Shown here in pieces: positions 10,652 to 22,329 of a stretch of 64,000 nt of DNA. Numbering within the stretch: the stretch's first letter is position 1; each line of letters starts with the position of its first letter. Made by a program: the position numbers and the translations under genes. The stretch is from Aquabacterium sp. OR-4 (GTDB lineage: Bacteria > Pseudomonadota > Gammaproteobacteria > Burkholderiales > Burkholderiaceae_C), in contig NZ_JAOCQD020000002.1 in the NCBI RefSeq assembly GCF_025290835.2, forward strand, positions 2,108,001 through 2,172,000, read 5' to 3'. A model generated the notes under the pieces. That model was not told the origin of the DNA. It worked only from the letters and a program-made list of their open reading frames with translations, and did not search any database.

Positions 10652-11509
10652 TCAGATCGGCCGCAGCCGCGTGCCGAACTGCTCCACCAGCGGTGCATGG
10701 CCCAGCTTGGGCAGCTTCAGCGGCGACACCGGCACCTGGGTGTCGGGCACCTGGGCCAGCAGATGGCGGATCAGGGCCAGGCGCCCGCGCCGCTGGTCGT
10801 TGAAGTCGACCAGCGTCCACGGCGCATGCCGGGTGTGCGTGGCGGCCAGCATGGCATCGCGCATCAGCCCGTACTGGGCGTAGTGGCTGCGGGCCTTGAT
10901 GTCGATGGGCGAGAGCTTCCAGCGCTTGAGCGGATCGTCCAGGCGCTCGGCAAAGCGCTGCTCCTGCTCGGCCTGGTCGACCGTGAGCCAGTACTTCAGC
11001 AGCAGCACGCCGTCGTCGACCAGCAGCTGCTCGAACTGCGGCGCCTGCTTCAGGAAGGCCTGCGCCTGGTCTTCGGTGCAAAAGCCCATCACCCGCTCGA
11101 CACCGGCGCGGTTGTACCAGCTGCGGTCGAGCAGCACCATTTCACCGCCCGCAGGCAGGTGCGGCACGTAGCGCTGAAAGTACCACTGCGTGCGCTCGCG
11201 CTCGCTGGGCGTGCCCAGCGCCACCACATGACACTGGCGTGGGTTGAGGGTCTCGGCGATGGCCTCGATCACGCCGCCCTTGCCGGCGGTATCGCGACCC
11301 TCGAACACCACCAGCAGCCGGCGCCCGGTGTGGGCCAGCCAGCGCGCCAGGTTGTTCAGCTCCAGCTGCAGCGGCTCGAGCTGATCCAGGTAGTCGGCCT
11401 TGGACAGGCGCTCGGTCGCACCCCGCGCCGGCCGGGTGCCGCCCTTGCCACCCTTGCCACCCTTGCCACCCTTGGCGTCGGCGTTCTTCCGGCTGGCCTT
11501 GTTGCCCAT
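10652..11509 (-). CDS. ppk2: Polyphosphate kinase 2, class I type
   Basis: This 285-residue protein belongs to PPK2, which phosphorylates nucleoside diphosphates with polyphosphate, or the reverse. Walker A is FEGRDTAGKGGVIEAI (about residues 72-87), Walker B region is DRSWYNRAGVERVMGF, and the lid and C-terminal segments KYWLTVDQAEQEQRF and WKLSPIDIKARSHYAQY are present. The ATG at 11509 has AGGAG eight bases upstream. The N-terminus contains four nearly identical Gly-Gly-Lys units encoded by a 9-bp tandem repeat, giving a flexible basic tail. The gene follows the ATP synthase operon on the same strand but is separated by a terminator-like palindrome. Nucleotide specificity cannot be read from the sequence. 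Confidence 0.93.
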   Translation of the reverse strand: MGNKASRKNADAKGGKGGKGGKGGTRPARGATERLSKADYLDQLEPLQLELNNLARWLAHTGRRLLVVFEGRDTAGKGGVIEAIAETLNPRQCHVVALGTPSERERTQWYFQRYVPHLPAGGEMVLLDRSWYNRAGVERVMGFCTEDQAQAFLKQAPQFEQLLVDDGVLLLKYWLTVDQAEQEQRFAERLDDPLKRWKLSPIDIKARSHYAQYGLMRDAMLAATHTRHAPWTLVDFNDQRRGRLALIRHLLAQVPDTQVPVSPLKLPKLGHAPLVEQFGTRLRPI

Positions 11510-11530
11510 GGCATGCGCTCCTGAAATGAC

Positions 11531-11564
11531 GAAGACCCGCAGGGTACACACCCGGCGGGTCTTC
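11531..11564 (-). terminator. Palindrome after atpC, probable end of the atp operon
   Basis: Perfect 10-bp arms GAAGACCCGC (11531-11540) and GCGGGTCTTC (11555-11564) flank a 14-base loop, about 37 bp after the atpC stop codon. On the minus strand the 3' arm is followed only by a mixed pyrimidine stretch, not a clean T-run, so termination may be partial and some read-through into ppk2 is possible. Confidence 0.55.
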
Positions 11565-11600
11565 TGGAGCGCGGTGCGCGGCGGCCTGCGGCCGCCAGGC

Positions 11601-12017
11601 TCACTTGCGACGCAGCTTGGCGATGGCGGCGATCTGCGCGGCCATCATCGCGAACTCGCTCTGGGCACGGGCCAGATCGAGGTCGCTCTTGGCGTTCTTG
11701 ATCGCCTCTTCGGCCTTCTTCTTGGCCTCGGTGGCCTTGGCTTCGTCGAGGTCATGGCCGCGGATGGCGGTATCGGCCAGCACGGTGACGCAGTGCGGCT
11801 GCACCTCGAGGATGCCGCCGGCCACGAACACGAACTCTTCCTGGCCGTTGTCAGCGCGCTCGATGCGCACCGCACCCGGCTTGATGCGGGTGATCAGCGG
11901 CGTGTGGCGGGGCAGGATGCCCAGCTCGCCGTTCTCGCCCGGCAGCGCGACGAACTTGGCCTCGCCGCTGAAGATGCTTTCTTCAGCGCTGACCACGTCG
12001 ACGTGAATGGTTGCCAT
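11601..12017 (-). CDS. atpC: ATP synthase F1 epsilon subunit
   Basis: This 138-residue protein is the epsilon subunit of F1, part of the central stalk, coupling rotation to catalysis and inhibiting ATP hydrolysis. The beta-sandwich domain begins with [21 protein letters not shown] and continues through [19 protein letters not shown], which are typical. The C-terminal helical hairpin ([20 protein letters not shown] onward) is complete. It is the last gene of the atp operon and is separated from atpD by 148 bp that hold a repeat element, an unusually wide gap within this operon. Confidence 0.97.
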   Translation of the reverse strand: MATIHVDVVSAEESIFSGEAKFVALPGENGELGILPRHTPLITRIKPGAVRIERADNGQEEFVFVAGGILEVQPHCVTVLADTAIRGHDLDEAKATEAKKKAEEAIKNAKSDLDLARAQSEFAMMAAQIAAIAKLRRK

Positions 12018-12069
12018 GGGATTTCCTTAAAAGCGTCAAAAGGCGGGTGAGTGGTGCAAGAACCAAGCA

Positions 12070-12150
12070 GACGGGTGTCGGGCTAGGCGCCCCCCACAGC
12101 CGTACACCCGTACGGCGAGGAGGGCAACGACGCCCGGCGCCCGTATGCGC
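12070..12150. repeat. Repeat element between atpD and atpC
   Basis: The core at 12097-12119 contains the perfect palindrome GCCGTAC-ACCC-GTACGGC (12099-12116) and matches 22 of 23 bases of the core at 2725-2747. Around it, ACGGGTGTCGGGC (starting at 12071) and GCCCGGCGCCCGT (ending near 12144) form a longer imperfect inverted pair. The element interrupts the operon between the beta and epsilon genes, so it must be transcribed as RNA and could fold into a branched hairpin that affects atpC expression or mRNA ends. Confidence 0.65.
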
Positions 12151-12165
12151 CGGTTATTGCGCCGC

Positions 12166-13617
<1,452 letters not shown>

Positions 13618-14502
13618 TCAGCCGCTGATGGCGGCCGCGCCGCTGACGATCTCGGACAGCTCGGTGGTGATGGCCGCCTGGCGGGTCTTGTTGTAGACCA
13701 GCTTCAGGTCGGCGATCAGCGTGCCGGCGTTCTCGGTGGCGGCCTTCATGGCCACCATGCGCGCCGACTGCTCCGAGGCCATGTTCTCGGCCACGGCCTG
13801 GTAGACCAGCGCCTCGATGTAGCGGGTGAGCAGGTCGTCGATCACCGACGCCGCATCCGGCTCGTAGACATAGTCCCAGCCGTGCTGCACCTTCTCGGCC
13901 GCCGTCTGCTCCAGGCGCTCGGCGGTCAGCGGCAGCAGCTGCTCGACCATCGGTTCCTGCTTCATCGTGTTGATGAACTTGGTGTAGCAGAGGTAGACCG
14001 CATCGACCTTGCCTTCGACGAAGGCATCGAGCATCACCTTGACCGGCCCGATCAGCTTCTCGAGCACCGGCGTGTCGCCCAGCTGGGTGACATGGCTGAT
14101 GACCGGGGCGCCCAGGCGGTTGAGGAAGCCGAAACCCTTGTTGCCGATGGCCACGGCCTGGCTCTTGCCGCCGGCGGCCTGCACGTCACGCATCTTGTTG
14201 GTGACGGCACGCAGCACGTTGGTGTTCAAGCCGCCGCACAGGCCCTTGTCGGTGGTGACGACAACGAAGCCGGTCACCTTGGACTCGTCGCCCTGGCGCA
14301 TGTACGGGCTCTTGTACTCAGGATTGGCCTGAGACAGGTTGGCCGTGATGTTGCGGATCTTGTCGGCATAGGGCCGGGCCGCGCGCATGCGGTCCTGCGC
14401 CTTGCGCATCTTCGAGGCCGAGACCATCTCCATGGCCTTGGTGATCTTCTTCGTGTTCTCGAAGCTCTTGATCTTGCCGCGTATTTCTTTTCCGACTGCC
14501 AT
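13618..14502 (-). CDS. atpG: ATP synthase F1 gamma subunit
   Basis: This 294-residue protein is the gamma rotor subunit. The conserved N-terminal coiled coil [20 protein letters not shown] and [13 protein letters not shown] is present, and so is the C-terminal helix ending in [19 protein letters not shown], which enters the alpha-beta hexamer. A middle Rossmann-like domain ([15 protein letters not shown]) is normal. It lies 39 bp upstream of atpD and 99 bp downstream of atpA; the latter gap carries two small palindromes. Confidence 0.98.
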   Translation of the reverse strand: MAVGKEIRGKIKSFENTKKITKAMEMVSASKMRKAQDRMRAARPYADKIRNITANLSQANPEYKSPYMRQGDESKVTGFVVVTTDKGLCGGLNTNVLRAVTNKMRDVQAAGGKSQAVAIGNKGFGFLNRLGAPVISHVTQLGDTPVLEKLIGPVKVMLDAFVEGKVDAVYLCYTKFINTMKQEPMVEQLLPLTAERLEQTAAEKVQHGWDYVYEPDAASVIDDLLTRYIEALVYQAVAENMASEQSARMVAMKAATENAGTLIADLKLVYNKTRQAAITTELSEIVSGAAAISG

Positions 14503-14559
14503 CTGGCACTCCTTTCAAGCGGACGCCGCGGTTCCGGCTGTGCCGGGCCGCTGGCGTCG

Positions 14560-14591
14560 CCCCCTTGAGGGGGAGGCGGCCGCCAGGCCGC
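14560..14591. repeat. Double palindrome between atpA and atpG
   Basis: Two adjacent palindromes occupy the 99-bp gap: CCCCCTTGAGGGGG (14560-14573) and GCGGCC-GCCA-GGCCGC (14576-14591). A similar C-rich/G-rich palindrome occurs at 47813-47824 between glnK and amtB. They resemble short intergenic repeats I associate with Burkholderiales genomes and may stabilise or attenuate the operon transcript. Confidence 0.6.
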
Positions 14592-14601
14592 TTCGGGGTG
14601 A

Positions 14602-16155
<1,554 letters not shown>

Positions 16156-16184
16156 GGGGTGCTCCGGGACTTTGCAGTTCCGCT

Positions 16185-16210
16185 CACGTCGGCTCGGCAG
16201 AGCCGACGTG
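16185..16210 (-). other. Perfect 11-bp hairpin between atpH and atpA
   Basis: CACGTCGGCTC (16185-16195), a GGCA loop (GGCA on plus, TGCC on minus) and GAGCCGACGTG (16200-16210) form a perfect 11-bp stem with a 4-base loop, 30 bp upstream of the atpA start. No T-run follows on the minus strand, so it is not a standard intrinsic terminator. It may be a processing or stability element that helps set the higher alpha and beta stoichiometry relative to b and delta. Confidence 0.7.
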
Positions 16211-16261
16211 CTGGAGGGGTTCTTCGGGCGCGCGGGCGCAATGGGGGCAGACCTTGTCCGG

Positions 16262-16792
16262 TCAGGCGGTCAGGGCCAGGCGCATGCGCTCGAGGCGCGC
16301 GCGCACCGAGGTGTCAAACACCTCGTCGCCAACCACGGCGCGGATGCCGCCGATCAGGTTGGCGTCGACCTCGACCACGATCTCGAGCTTGCGGCCGAAG
16401 CGCTGTTCGAGCACCGGCTGGATCTCGCCCAGCTGGGCGGCATCCATCGGAAAGGCGCTCTGCACCAGGGCCTGCGACACGCCGGAACGCTGGTTCAGCA
16501 GCGCCTGCGCCTGCAGCGCGATCTCGGGCAGGGCGGCCAGGCGGCCGTTGTCGACCACGGCCTGCAGCAGGTTCAGCGCGGTCGTGCCCATCGCCTGCTG
16601 GCGACCGGCAAGACCCGCGACGAGTTCATGCACCTGCTGGCCGGTCACCTTGGGGTGGCCGGCAAACTGCTGCACCTCGGCATCGGCCGCCACCGCCGCC
16701 AGCGCCGCCACCTGGGTGACGGCCGCCTGGTCGGCGCCGGCCGCGATCAATGCCTCGGCGTACGGACGCGCAATGGTTGCGAGCTCGGCCAT
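16262..16792 (-). CDS. atpH: ATP synthase F1 delta subunit
   Basis: This 176-residue protein is the delta subunit that joins the top of F1 to the b-subunit stator. The N-terminal helical bundle ([20 protein letters not shown]) and the C-terminal block [20 protein letters not shown] followed by [14 protein letters not shown] are typical of the OSCP/delta family. It starts three bases after the atpF stop, so the two genes are probably translationally coupled. Confidence 0.97.
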   Translation of the reverse strand: MAELATIARPYAEALIAAGADQAAVTQVAALAAVAADAEVQQFAGHPKVTGQQVHELVAGLAGRQQAMGTTALNLLQAVVDNGRLAALPEIALQAQALLNQRSGVSQALVQSAFPMDAAQLGEIQPVLEQRFGRKLEIVVEVDANLIGGIRAVVGDEVFDTSVRARLERMRLALTA

Positions 16793-16795
16793 GGC

Positions 16796-17266
16796 TTACA
16801 GCTCGCTCTTCAGCTGCGACAGCAGATCGGCGTGGGCCTGGGCATTGACCTCGCGGCGCAGGATCTGCTCGGCGCCCTTGACGGCCAGACCGGCGACCTG
16901 GTCACGCAGTTGCTCACGCGCCTGCATCAGCTGCTGGTCGGCGTCGGCCTTGGCGGCGGCCAGGATCTTGGCGGCCTCGTCGCTGGCGCGACGCTTGGCT
17001 TCCTCGACCAGGCTGGCACCCAGGCGCTCGGCATCGGCCAGGCGCTTGGCCGCTTCGTCACGCGTTGCGCTGAGTTGCTGCTCGACGCGCTTGTTGGCGT
17101 CGGCCAGTTCCAGCTTGGCACGATCGGCAGCCGCCAGACCATCCGCGATCTTCTTTGCGCGCTCGTCCAGGGCCTTGGCCAGCGGCGGCCAAATGAACTT
17201 GGCCGTCACGAAGGCGAGGATCGCAAAGGGGATCCACTGGATCCACAAAGTTGCGTTGATGTTCAC
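16796..17266 (-). CDS. atpF: ATP synthase Fo b subunit
   Basis: This 156-residue protein is the b subunit, the peripheral stalk. One N-terminal transmembrane helix ([20 protein letters not shown]) is followed by a long charged, Ala-rich helix that forms the parallel coiled coil reaching F1, with repeated [19 protein letters not shown] heptads. The end ([10 protein letters not shown]) is typical of proteobacterial b. Two copies are expected in the complex. Confidence 0.97.
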   Translation of the reverse strand: MNINATLWIQWIPFAILAFVTAKFIWPPLAKALDERAKKIADGLAAADRAKLELADANKRVEQQLSATRDEAAKRLADAERLGASLVEEAKRRASDEAAKILAAAKADADQQLMQAREQLRDQVAGLAVKGAEQILRREVNAQAHADLLSQLKSEL

Positions 17267-17302
17267 GGCTTAACTCCTTTCAAGCCTGAAAGGGAGCCGG
17301 GA

Positions 17303-17635
<333 letters not shown>

Positions 17636-18505
17636 TCAATGATGATCGTGCGCTTGACCGATGTAGATCAGCGTGAGCATCATGAAGATGAACGCCTGCA
17701 GCACGATCACGAGGATGTGAAACAGCGTCCAGATCGTGCCGGCCACAACGTGGCCCAGGGCCAGGCTGATGCCCGAGGCATTCAGTGCCCAGGCACCGCC
17801 CATCAGCGCGATCAGCATGAAGACGAGTTCGCCGGCAAACATGTTGCCGAACAGCCGCATACCGTGCGAGACGGTCTTGGCCAGGAACTCGATCATCTGC
17901 ATCAGGAAGTTGAACGGCCACAGCACCGGGTGCGAACCGAAGGGCGCCGACACCAGCTCATGGCCCCAGCCGCCCAGGCCCTTGATCTTGACGCTGTAGA
18001 ACAGGCACACCAGCAGCACGAAGGTCGACATGCCCAGCGTGGTGGACAGGTCGGCCGACGGCACGACGCGCATGTAGTCCTTGAAGCCCATCGCCGGACC
18101 GGCGGTGTGCCAGATCTGCGGCAGGAAGTCCACCGGCAGCATGTCCATGAAGTTCATCAGGAAGATCCAGATGAACGCGGTGAGCGCCATCGGGCCGACG
18201 AAACGGCGGCTGGCCTCGTTGTGGATCACGCTCTTGGCCTGGTTGTCCACCAGCTCAAACAGCATCTCCACCGCAGCCTGCCAGCGGCCGGGCACGCCCG
18301 AGGTGGCGGCACGCGCGCCACGCCACAGCAGGAACACGGCCACCAGGCCCAACACGGTCGAGAAGAACAGCGAGTCGAAATTGAACAGGCTGAAATCGAC
18401 GATGTCTTTCTGCTTCACGCTGTTGAAGGAGAAATCCTTCTGCAGGTGCTGCAGGTGATGGGTGATGTACTCACCAGCGCTGGGTCCACTGCCTTCGGCT
18501 GCCAT
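17636..18505 (-). CDS. atpB: ATP synthase Fo a subunit
   Basis: This 289-residue membrane protein forms the proton half-channels against the c-ring. The essential arginine lies in SHGMRLFGNMFAGE, and further conserved residues occur in NFMDMLPVDFLP and AFIFMMLTLIYIGQAHDHH. The N-terminal extension (AGEYITHHLQHLQKDFSF) is typical of betaproteobacterial AtpB. It follows atpI after 25 bp. Confidence 0.97.
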   Translation of the reverse strand: MAAEGSGPSAGEYITHHLQHLQKDFSFNSVKQKDIVDFSLFNFDSLFFSTVLGLVAVFLLWRGARAATSGVPGRWQAAVEMLFELVDNQAKSVIHNEASRRFVGPMALTAFIWIFLMNFMDMLPVDFLPQIWHTAGPAMGFKDYMRVVPSADLSTTLGMSTFVLLVCLFYSVKIKGLGGWGHELVSAPFGSHPVLWPFNFLMQMIEFLAKTVSHGMRLFGNMFAGELVFMLIALMGGAWALNASGISLALGHVVAGTIWTLFHILVIVLQAFIFMMLTLIYIGQAHDHH

Positions 18506-18530
18506 GGGTCTGTAATCCTGTCGTAACCAG

Positions 18531-19028
18531 TCAAAACTTCGAACGTCGCCACATCAGCAGCGCCGCCCAATACATCTTCAGCGCAACCACCAGACCGACC
18601 AGCAGGGCAGGCCAGTGGGGAGGCTGCAGGATCCAGTTCGCGACGCCCAGCATCGCGACCGAAACACCGATTTTCACCAGCTCCCACAACATGAAACTGA
18701 CGGCCAACGAGCCGGCTGTCATGCCAGGGCGCTTGCGGGTCATGCCGCGCGCCATCAAGGCCCCCGGCACCACCACAGCCGCTGCCCCGTAGAGCAGTGA
18801 CCACGCCACCTCGGACCGTCCGGTGAGCAGCTGCCCGATCAGGGCCACCGCCACACCCACCACCGCCTGCACGGCGATGACCCGCCAGGGTGACACCGAC
18901 GGATGGCGGGCTCGCAGGGCGGCCGCCTCCTCGCGACTGAGCCTCTTGAAACCCTCGTCTGCCGCCTCATCTTCTGGCTGGCCCCAGGTGTCTTGTCGGG
19001 CGGCTGTGGCGTCGCGCCGATCAGGCAT
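18531..19028 (-). CDS. atpI: AtpI-like ATP synthase assembly/accessory protein
   Basis: This 165-residue protein has four predicted transmembrane segments (WRVIAVQAVVGVAVALIGQ, SLLYGAAAVVVPGALMARG, MLWELVKIGVSVAMLGVAN, ALLVGLVVALKMYWAALLM) preceded by a charged N-terminal region, matching AtpI/UncI, which is implicated in c-ring assembly or magnesium handling. It is the first gene of the operon. ATG 19028 is preferred to TTG 19055 because a good -10 hexamer lies at 19064-19069, which would place the TTG inside or ahead of the transcript start. Sequence conservation in this family is low, so the name rests partly on position. Confidence 0.85.
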   Translation of the reverse strand: MPDRRDATAARQDTWGQPEDEAADEGFKRLSREEAAALRARHPSVSPWRVIAVQAVVGVAVALIGQLLTGRSEVAWSLLYGAAAVVVPGALMARGMTRKRPGMTAGSLAVSFMLWELVKIGVSVAMLGVANWILQPPHWPALLVGLVVALKMYWAALLMWRRSKF

Positions 19029-19063
19029 TCGGGGGCTCGTTGGGGGTTGCGGCAAACCGCGGG

Positions 19064-19091
19064 AGTATACGTGGAAACCCCTTACGGTCGA
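19064..19091 (-). promoter_or_regulatory. Candidate sigma-70 promoter of the atp operon
   Basis: On the minus strand TCGACC (19091-19086; four of six matches to the -35 consensus) is followed after 16 bases by TATACT (19069-19064; five of six matches to the -10 consensus). Transcription would begin near 19057, giving a leader of about 28 bases before the atpI ATG. The A+T-rich -10 stands out in a very GC-rich background. No other candidate of this quality was seen upstream of atpI. Confidence 0.55.
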
Positions 19092-19221
19092 CCTCTCCCC
19101 TCAGGGGCGTAGGATTTGCGCCGACAAGCGCCTCGCCGTGCCGGCCTTGGCGGCCGGGTTCGCGGCCGCCGGCAGCGCGTGCCGCCGGCGCCGATTGTCG
19201 CCGTGACAACCGTCACAGCCG

Positions 19222-20133
19222 CTACAGCCGCGCCAGGTAGGCCGGCAGCCCCGGCACCTCCACCCGCATCTGCAGCACGCCACCGGCCAGCGGCTGGGCG
19301 GCCAGCTCGTCGGCCGGTCGCTTCTCGCGCGAGCTGGTGATGTACAGGGTGCGCAGGTCGGCGCCGCCAAAGCAGGGCATGGTGGGGCAGCGCACCGGCA
19401 GCGGCAGCTCGGCCAGCGTGTGGCCTTGCGGATCGAGGCGCAGCAGGCGCTGGCCCTCGAACAGCGCCAGCCAGTAGCCGCCGGCACTGTCCATGGCCGC
19501 GCCATCGGGCCGGCCGCCGTACTCGGTGATCGGCCGAGCCGTGTCGCGCAGCGCAAACTGCCGCCAGACGCGGCGGTTCGACAGGCTGCCGTCGTGGCCG
19601 TCAACATCGAAGGCACTGACCGCATGGGCCTTGGTATCGGCCCACAGCAGCGTGCGCCCGTCGGGGCTGAAGGCCAGGCCGTTGCTGGCGGTGATGCCTT
19701 CGGCCACGCGCTTCAGGCCCTCGCCGGGCGTGTGGCAGTACAGCGCGGCGCGCGGCTCGCGGGCATCGTCGATGGTGCCGATCCAGAAGCGGCCCTGCGC
19801 ATCGGCCTTGCCGTCGTTGAAGCGCTGGGTGGCCGGGTCGTACGGCGGTTTGGCCACCCGGGTGCGCTCGCCGCGCCGGGTGTCGAAGTGCCACAGGCCG
19901 TCGCGCATGGCCAGCAGCAGGCCGCCGCCCAGCACCGGCACGCAGCAGGCTGGATCAGAGGCCTGCGGCCAGGCCCGGTGCTCGCCGCGCAGCGGGTCAA
20001 AGCGGTGCAGCACGCGCCCGGGGATGTCGACCCAGTACAGCACCTGCTCGTCGGGATGCCACAACGGCGATTCGCCCAGCAGCGCATGCGGCACGGGCAG
20101 CGCACTCAGCGCCGCGGGATCAAGAAGGGTCAT
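19222..20133 (-). CDS. SMP-30/gluconolactonase-family protein
   Basis: This 303-residue protein is a six-bladed beta-propeller of the SMP-30/Gnl/LRE family, metal-dependent lactonases of sugar-acid metabolism. Visible family motifs are LGESPLWHPDEQVLYWVDI (metal-binding Glu in GESP), RFNDGKADAQGRFWIGT (Asn-Asp of the active site), ASNGLAFSPDGRTLLWADT and PDGAAMDSAGGYWLALF. These include the usual Glu, Asn and Asp ligands. There is no signal peptide. No sugar dehydrogenase or transporter is adjacent, so the substrate is unknown; related proteins hydrolyse glucono-, galactono- or arabinonolactone. Confidence 0.88.
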   Translation of the reverse strand: MTLLDPAALSALPVPHALLGESPLWHPDEQVLYWVDIPGRVLHRFDPLRGEHRAWPQASDPACCVPVLGGGLLLAMRDGLWHFDTRRGERTRVAKPPYDPATQRFNDGKADAQGRFWIGTIDDAREPRAALYCHTPGEGLKRVAEGITASNGLAFSPDGRTLLWADTKAHAVSAFDVDGHDGSLSNRRVWRQFALRDTARPITEYGGRPDGAAMDSAGGYWLALFEGQRLLRLDPQGHTLAELPLPVRCPTMPCFGGADLRTLYITSSREKRPADELAAQPLAGGVLQMRVEVPGLPAYLARL

Positions 20134-20220
20134 GGCCGGAACAACAGGGTGACGCGGGCGGAGCAGCCTGCGGTGTGAAGAAGCGCCGGCGCCCGATGGC
20201 CGGGCCCGGTTTGCCCATGC

Positions 20221-20712
20221 TCAGGCCAGATCCACCTTCAGGTAGTGCGCGCCGGGGATCGGGTTGAAATAGTAGGGCGGTACCTCGAAGAAACCCAGGG
20301 TCTCGTAGAGGCCGCGCGCGGCCTCCATGTCGTCGAGCGTGTCGAGCAGCATGCACGAGTAGCCGGCACCGGTGGCGGCGTCGATCAGCGCCTGCGCCAT
20401 CAGCCGGCCCAGGCCGAAGCGGCGGAAGGCGCGGCGCACGTACAGGCGCTTCATCTCGCTGGCGTTGGCATAGTCCACATCGGGCAGCGGCCGAAAGGCG
20501 CCGCAGGCCGCCAGCTCGCCGTCGACGAAGGCCAGCAGCAGCCCGCCCTGCGGCGGCGCATAGGCGCCGGGCAGCTCGGCCAGCTCGGCGTCGAAGTTCT
20601 GGAAGCACAGGTCGATGCCCAGCTGCTGCGCGTACTCGCGAAACAGCACGCGCGCGGCGTCGAGCAGTTCGGGCGAGTCGGCAGACTGCAGGCGGATGTC
20701 GGCTTGCGGCAT
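20221..20712 (-). CDS. GNAT-family N-acetyltransferase
   Basis: This 163-residue protein has a full GNAT fold. The acetyl-CoA pyrophosphate-binding motif is RRAFRRFGLGRLMAQALID, preceded by the beta-4 strand EMKRLYVR and followed by YSCMLLDTLDDMEAARGLYE with the typical LYETLGF end. The substrate cannot be predicted. It lies downstream of the cytochrome b561-like gene on the same strand with an 85-bp gap. Confidence 0.88.
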   Translation of the reverse strand: MPQADIRLQSADSPELLDAARVLFREYAQQLGIDLCFQNFDAELAELPGAYAPPQGGLLLAFVDGELAACGAFRPLPDVDYANASEMKRLYVRRAFRRFGLGRLMAQALIDAATGAGYSCMLLDTLDDMEAARGLYETLGFFEVPPYYFNPIPGAHYLKVDLA

Positions 20713-20797
20713 CGGGCTGGGCGGGCGGGCGCAGGGCGTCGGGTTGGCGGGCGGGGCGGCTGCGCGGCAGTCTACCGCCGCGGTGGCTGCGCGCGGC

Positions 20798-21481
20798 TCA
20801 GCCGCCCAGCCGGGCCAGCCACAGCGCGGCGGCCGCGCAGGCGGCGGCCAGCACGGCGGCCAGCAGGCGGGTGGTCAGCGAATCGGTGCTGGCCGGAGTG
20901 CTGGCGGGCAGCTGCTTGTCGCCGCTGATCATCGGCGGCAGCAGGCGCTTGCCGCGCCGCGCGTACAGCACGATGGCCAGCACATGCAGAACCACCAGCG
21001 CCACCAGCAGCCAGCGGCCGATCCCGGCATGCCAGGCCGTGGCCTGCAGCGCCAGATCGCTCGACACGAAGCGGTTCAAGGGGCCGGTGGTGGCGATCTC
21101 GTCGTCGGCCACCAGGCCGCTGCCCACTTGCAGCGCCAGCAGCGCCAGCATGGCCAGCACCGAGCCGGCGCCCAGCGGGTTGTGGCCGACATCCAGGTGC
21201 TCGGACGCCTGGGTCTGCCCGCGCAGGTAGCGCAGCACCGTGCCCGGCCCGCGCACAAAGCTGGCAAAACGCGACCAGCGCCCGCCCACCACGCCCCACA
21301 GCAGCCTGAACACCAGCAGCGCGCCCACCAGCAGGCCCAGGCGCATGTGCCAGACGATCAGGTTGCCGCCGATCTGGCCAGTGACGAACAGGCCCAGCAC
21401 GGCCGCGGCCAGCAGCCAATGGAACAGGCGGGTGGGCAGATCCCACACCCGCACCGCTTGGGTGTGAGCTTCGAGCGACAT
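20798..21481 (-). CDS. Cytochrome b561-family membrane protein
   Basis: This 227-residue membrane protein resembles the bacterial di-haem cytochrome b561/Ni-hydrogenase b-type family. The start WDLPTRLFHWLLAAAVLGLF carries the first haem His in FHW, WHMRLGLLVGALLVFRLLWG carries the next, and ATAWHAGIGRWLLVALVVLHVL carries the last pair. A fourth helix closes the bundle and a short C-terminal hydrophobic tail follows. It probably passes electrons from the quinone pool to a periplasmic c-type cytochrome. It is divergent from a cytochrome c' gene, a frequent pairing. ATG 21481 gives a typical length; the open frame upstream (to 21685) lacks family sequence. Confidence 0.88.
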   Translation of the reverse strand: MSLEAHTQAVRVWDLPTRLFHWLLAAAVLGLFVTGQIGGNLIVWHMRLGLLVGALLVFRLLWGVVGGRWSRFASFVRGPGTVLRYLRGQTQASEHLDVGHNPLGAGSVLAMLALLALQVGSGLVADDEIATTGPLNRFVSSDLALQATAWHAGIGRWLLVALVVLHVLAIVLYARRGKRLLPPMISGDKQLPASTPASTDSLTTRLLAAVLAAACAAAALWLARLGG

Positions 21482-21702
21482 GGGGCAATCGGTGCCGGCA
21501 GCGGGCCGGTGCAAGCCATTGATGCGGACAACGATAGCCGAATGCGCGGCGCGCACCAACCGCTGCTGCGCCGGGCCGGGTCGGCCTCGACCGGAATAAA
21601 CAGGCAGCTTGCACCGTAGACTTCGCGTCGCCCAGGCCGCACCCAGGCACTCACCCAGCTTGGCCGGGGCACCCCCTTTGGTCATTCGTTGGAGATCCCC
21701 GC

Positions 21703-22170
21703 ATGAAACACCTGCTGCTGGCGCCCGTCGCCGCCCTGACCCTGCTGACCAGCCTGCCCGCTGCCGCCCAGTTCCAGAAGCCCGAGGACGCGATCAAGTA
21801 CCGCCAGGGCGCGTTTGTGGTGATGGCCGCGCACTTCAGCCGCGTGGCCGCCATGGCCCAGGGCAAGGTGCCGTTCGATGCCAAGGCCGCCGCCTTCAAT
21901 GCCAACATCGCCAACAGCCTGGCCGCGCTGCCCTTCACCGCGTTTGGCGAAGGCACCGACAAGGGCCTGCCGCACCGCGCCAAGCCCGAGATCTGGAAGG
22001 AAGCCGCCAAGTACAAGGCCGCCGCCGACAAGATGGTGACCGAGATGGGCAAGCTGGACGCCGCCGCCAAGACCGGCAGCCTGGACGCGATCAAGGCCGC
22101 CGCGGGCGGTGTGGGCCAGAGCTGCAAGGCCTGCCACGACGACTTCCGGGCCGAGAAGTACAGCAACTGA
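21703..22170 (+). CDS. Class II cytochrome c'
   Basis: This 155-residue periplasmic protein has a signal peptide (LLLAPVAALTLLTSLPAAAQ) and a mature four-helix bundle with the haem-binding motif CKACH near the C-terminus (about residues 142-146), as in class II cytochromes c'. Typical segments are EDAIKYRQGAFVVMAAHFSR and GQSCKACHDDFRAEKY. Cytochromes c' bind nitric oxide and help protect against nitrosative stress. The gene diverges from the cytochrome b561-like gene, a possible electron partner, with 221 bp between starts. A strong palindrome follows the stop codon. Confidence 0.93.
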   Translation: MKHLLLAPVAALTLLTSLPAAAQFQKPEDAIKYRQGAFVVMAAHFSRVAAMAQGKVPFDAKAAAFNANIANSLAALPFTAFGEGTDKGLPHRAKPEIWKEAAKYKAAADKMVTEMGKLDAAAKTGSLDAIKAAAGGVGQSCKACHDDFRAEKYSN

Positions 22171-22177
22171 CAGCCCC

Positions 22178-22199
22178 GCCTGGCCGGGATCGGCCAGGC
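22178..22199 (+). terminator. Terminator-like hairpin after cytochrome c'
   Basis: GCCTGGCCG (22178-22186), loop GGAT and CGGCCAGGC (22191-22199) form a perfect 9-bp stem seven bases after the stop codon. The sequence after it is C-rich rather than T-rich, so this is a GC hairpin without the T-run; it may protect the 3' end or assist factor-dependent termination. Beyond it to 22329 lie imperfect direct copies of CGCTGGCCTCGC and CGCTTCGCTC, of no obvious function. Confidence 0.5.
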
Positions 22200-22329
22200 A
22201 CCCCCAAGGGGTCGGCGAGGCCGGTCGCTTGGGGCGGCCCGGCGCTGGCCTCGCGCCGCTTCGCTCCGGATGAACCGCTTCGCTCGGCGCTCGAGCGAAC
22301 GACCCGACGCTGGCCTCGCCCTGCTTCGA

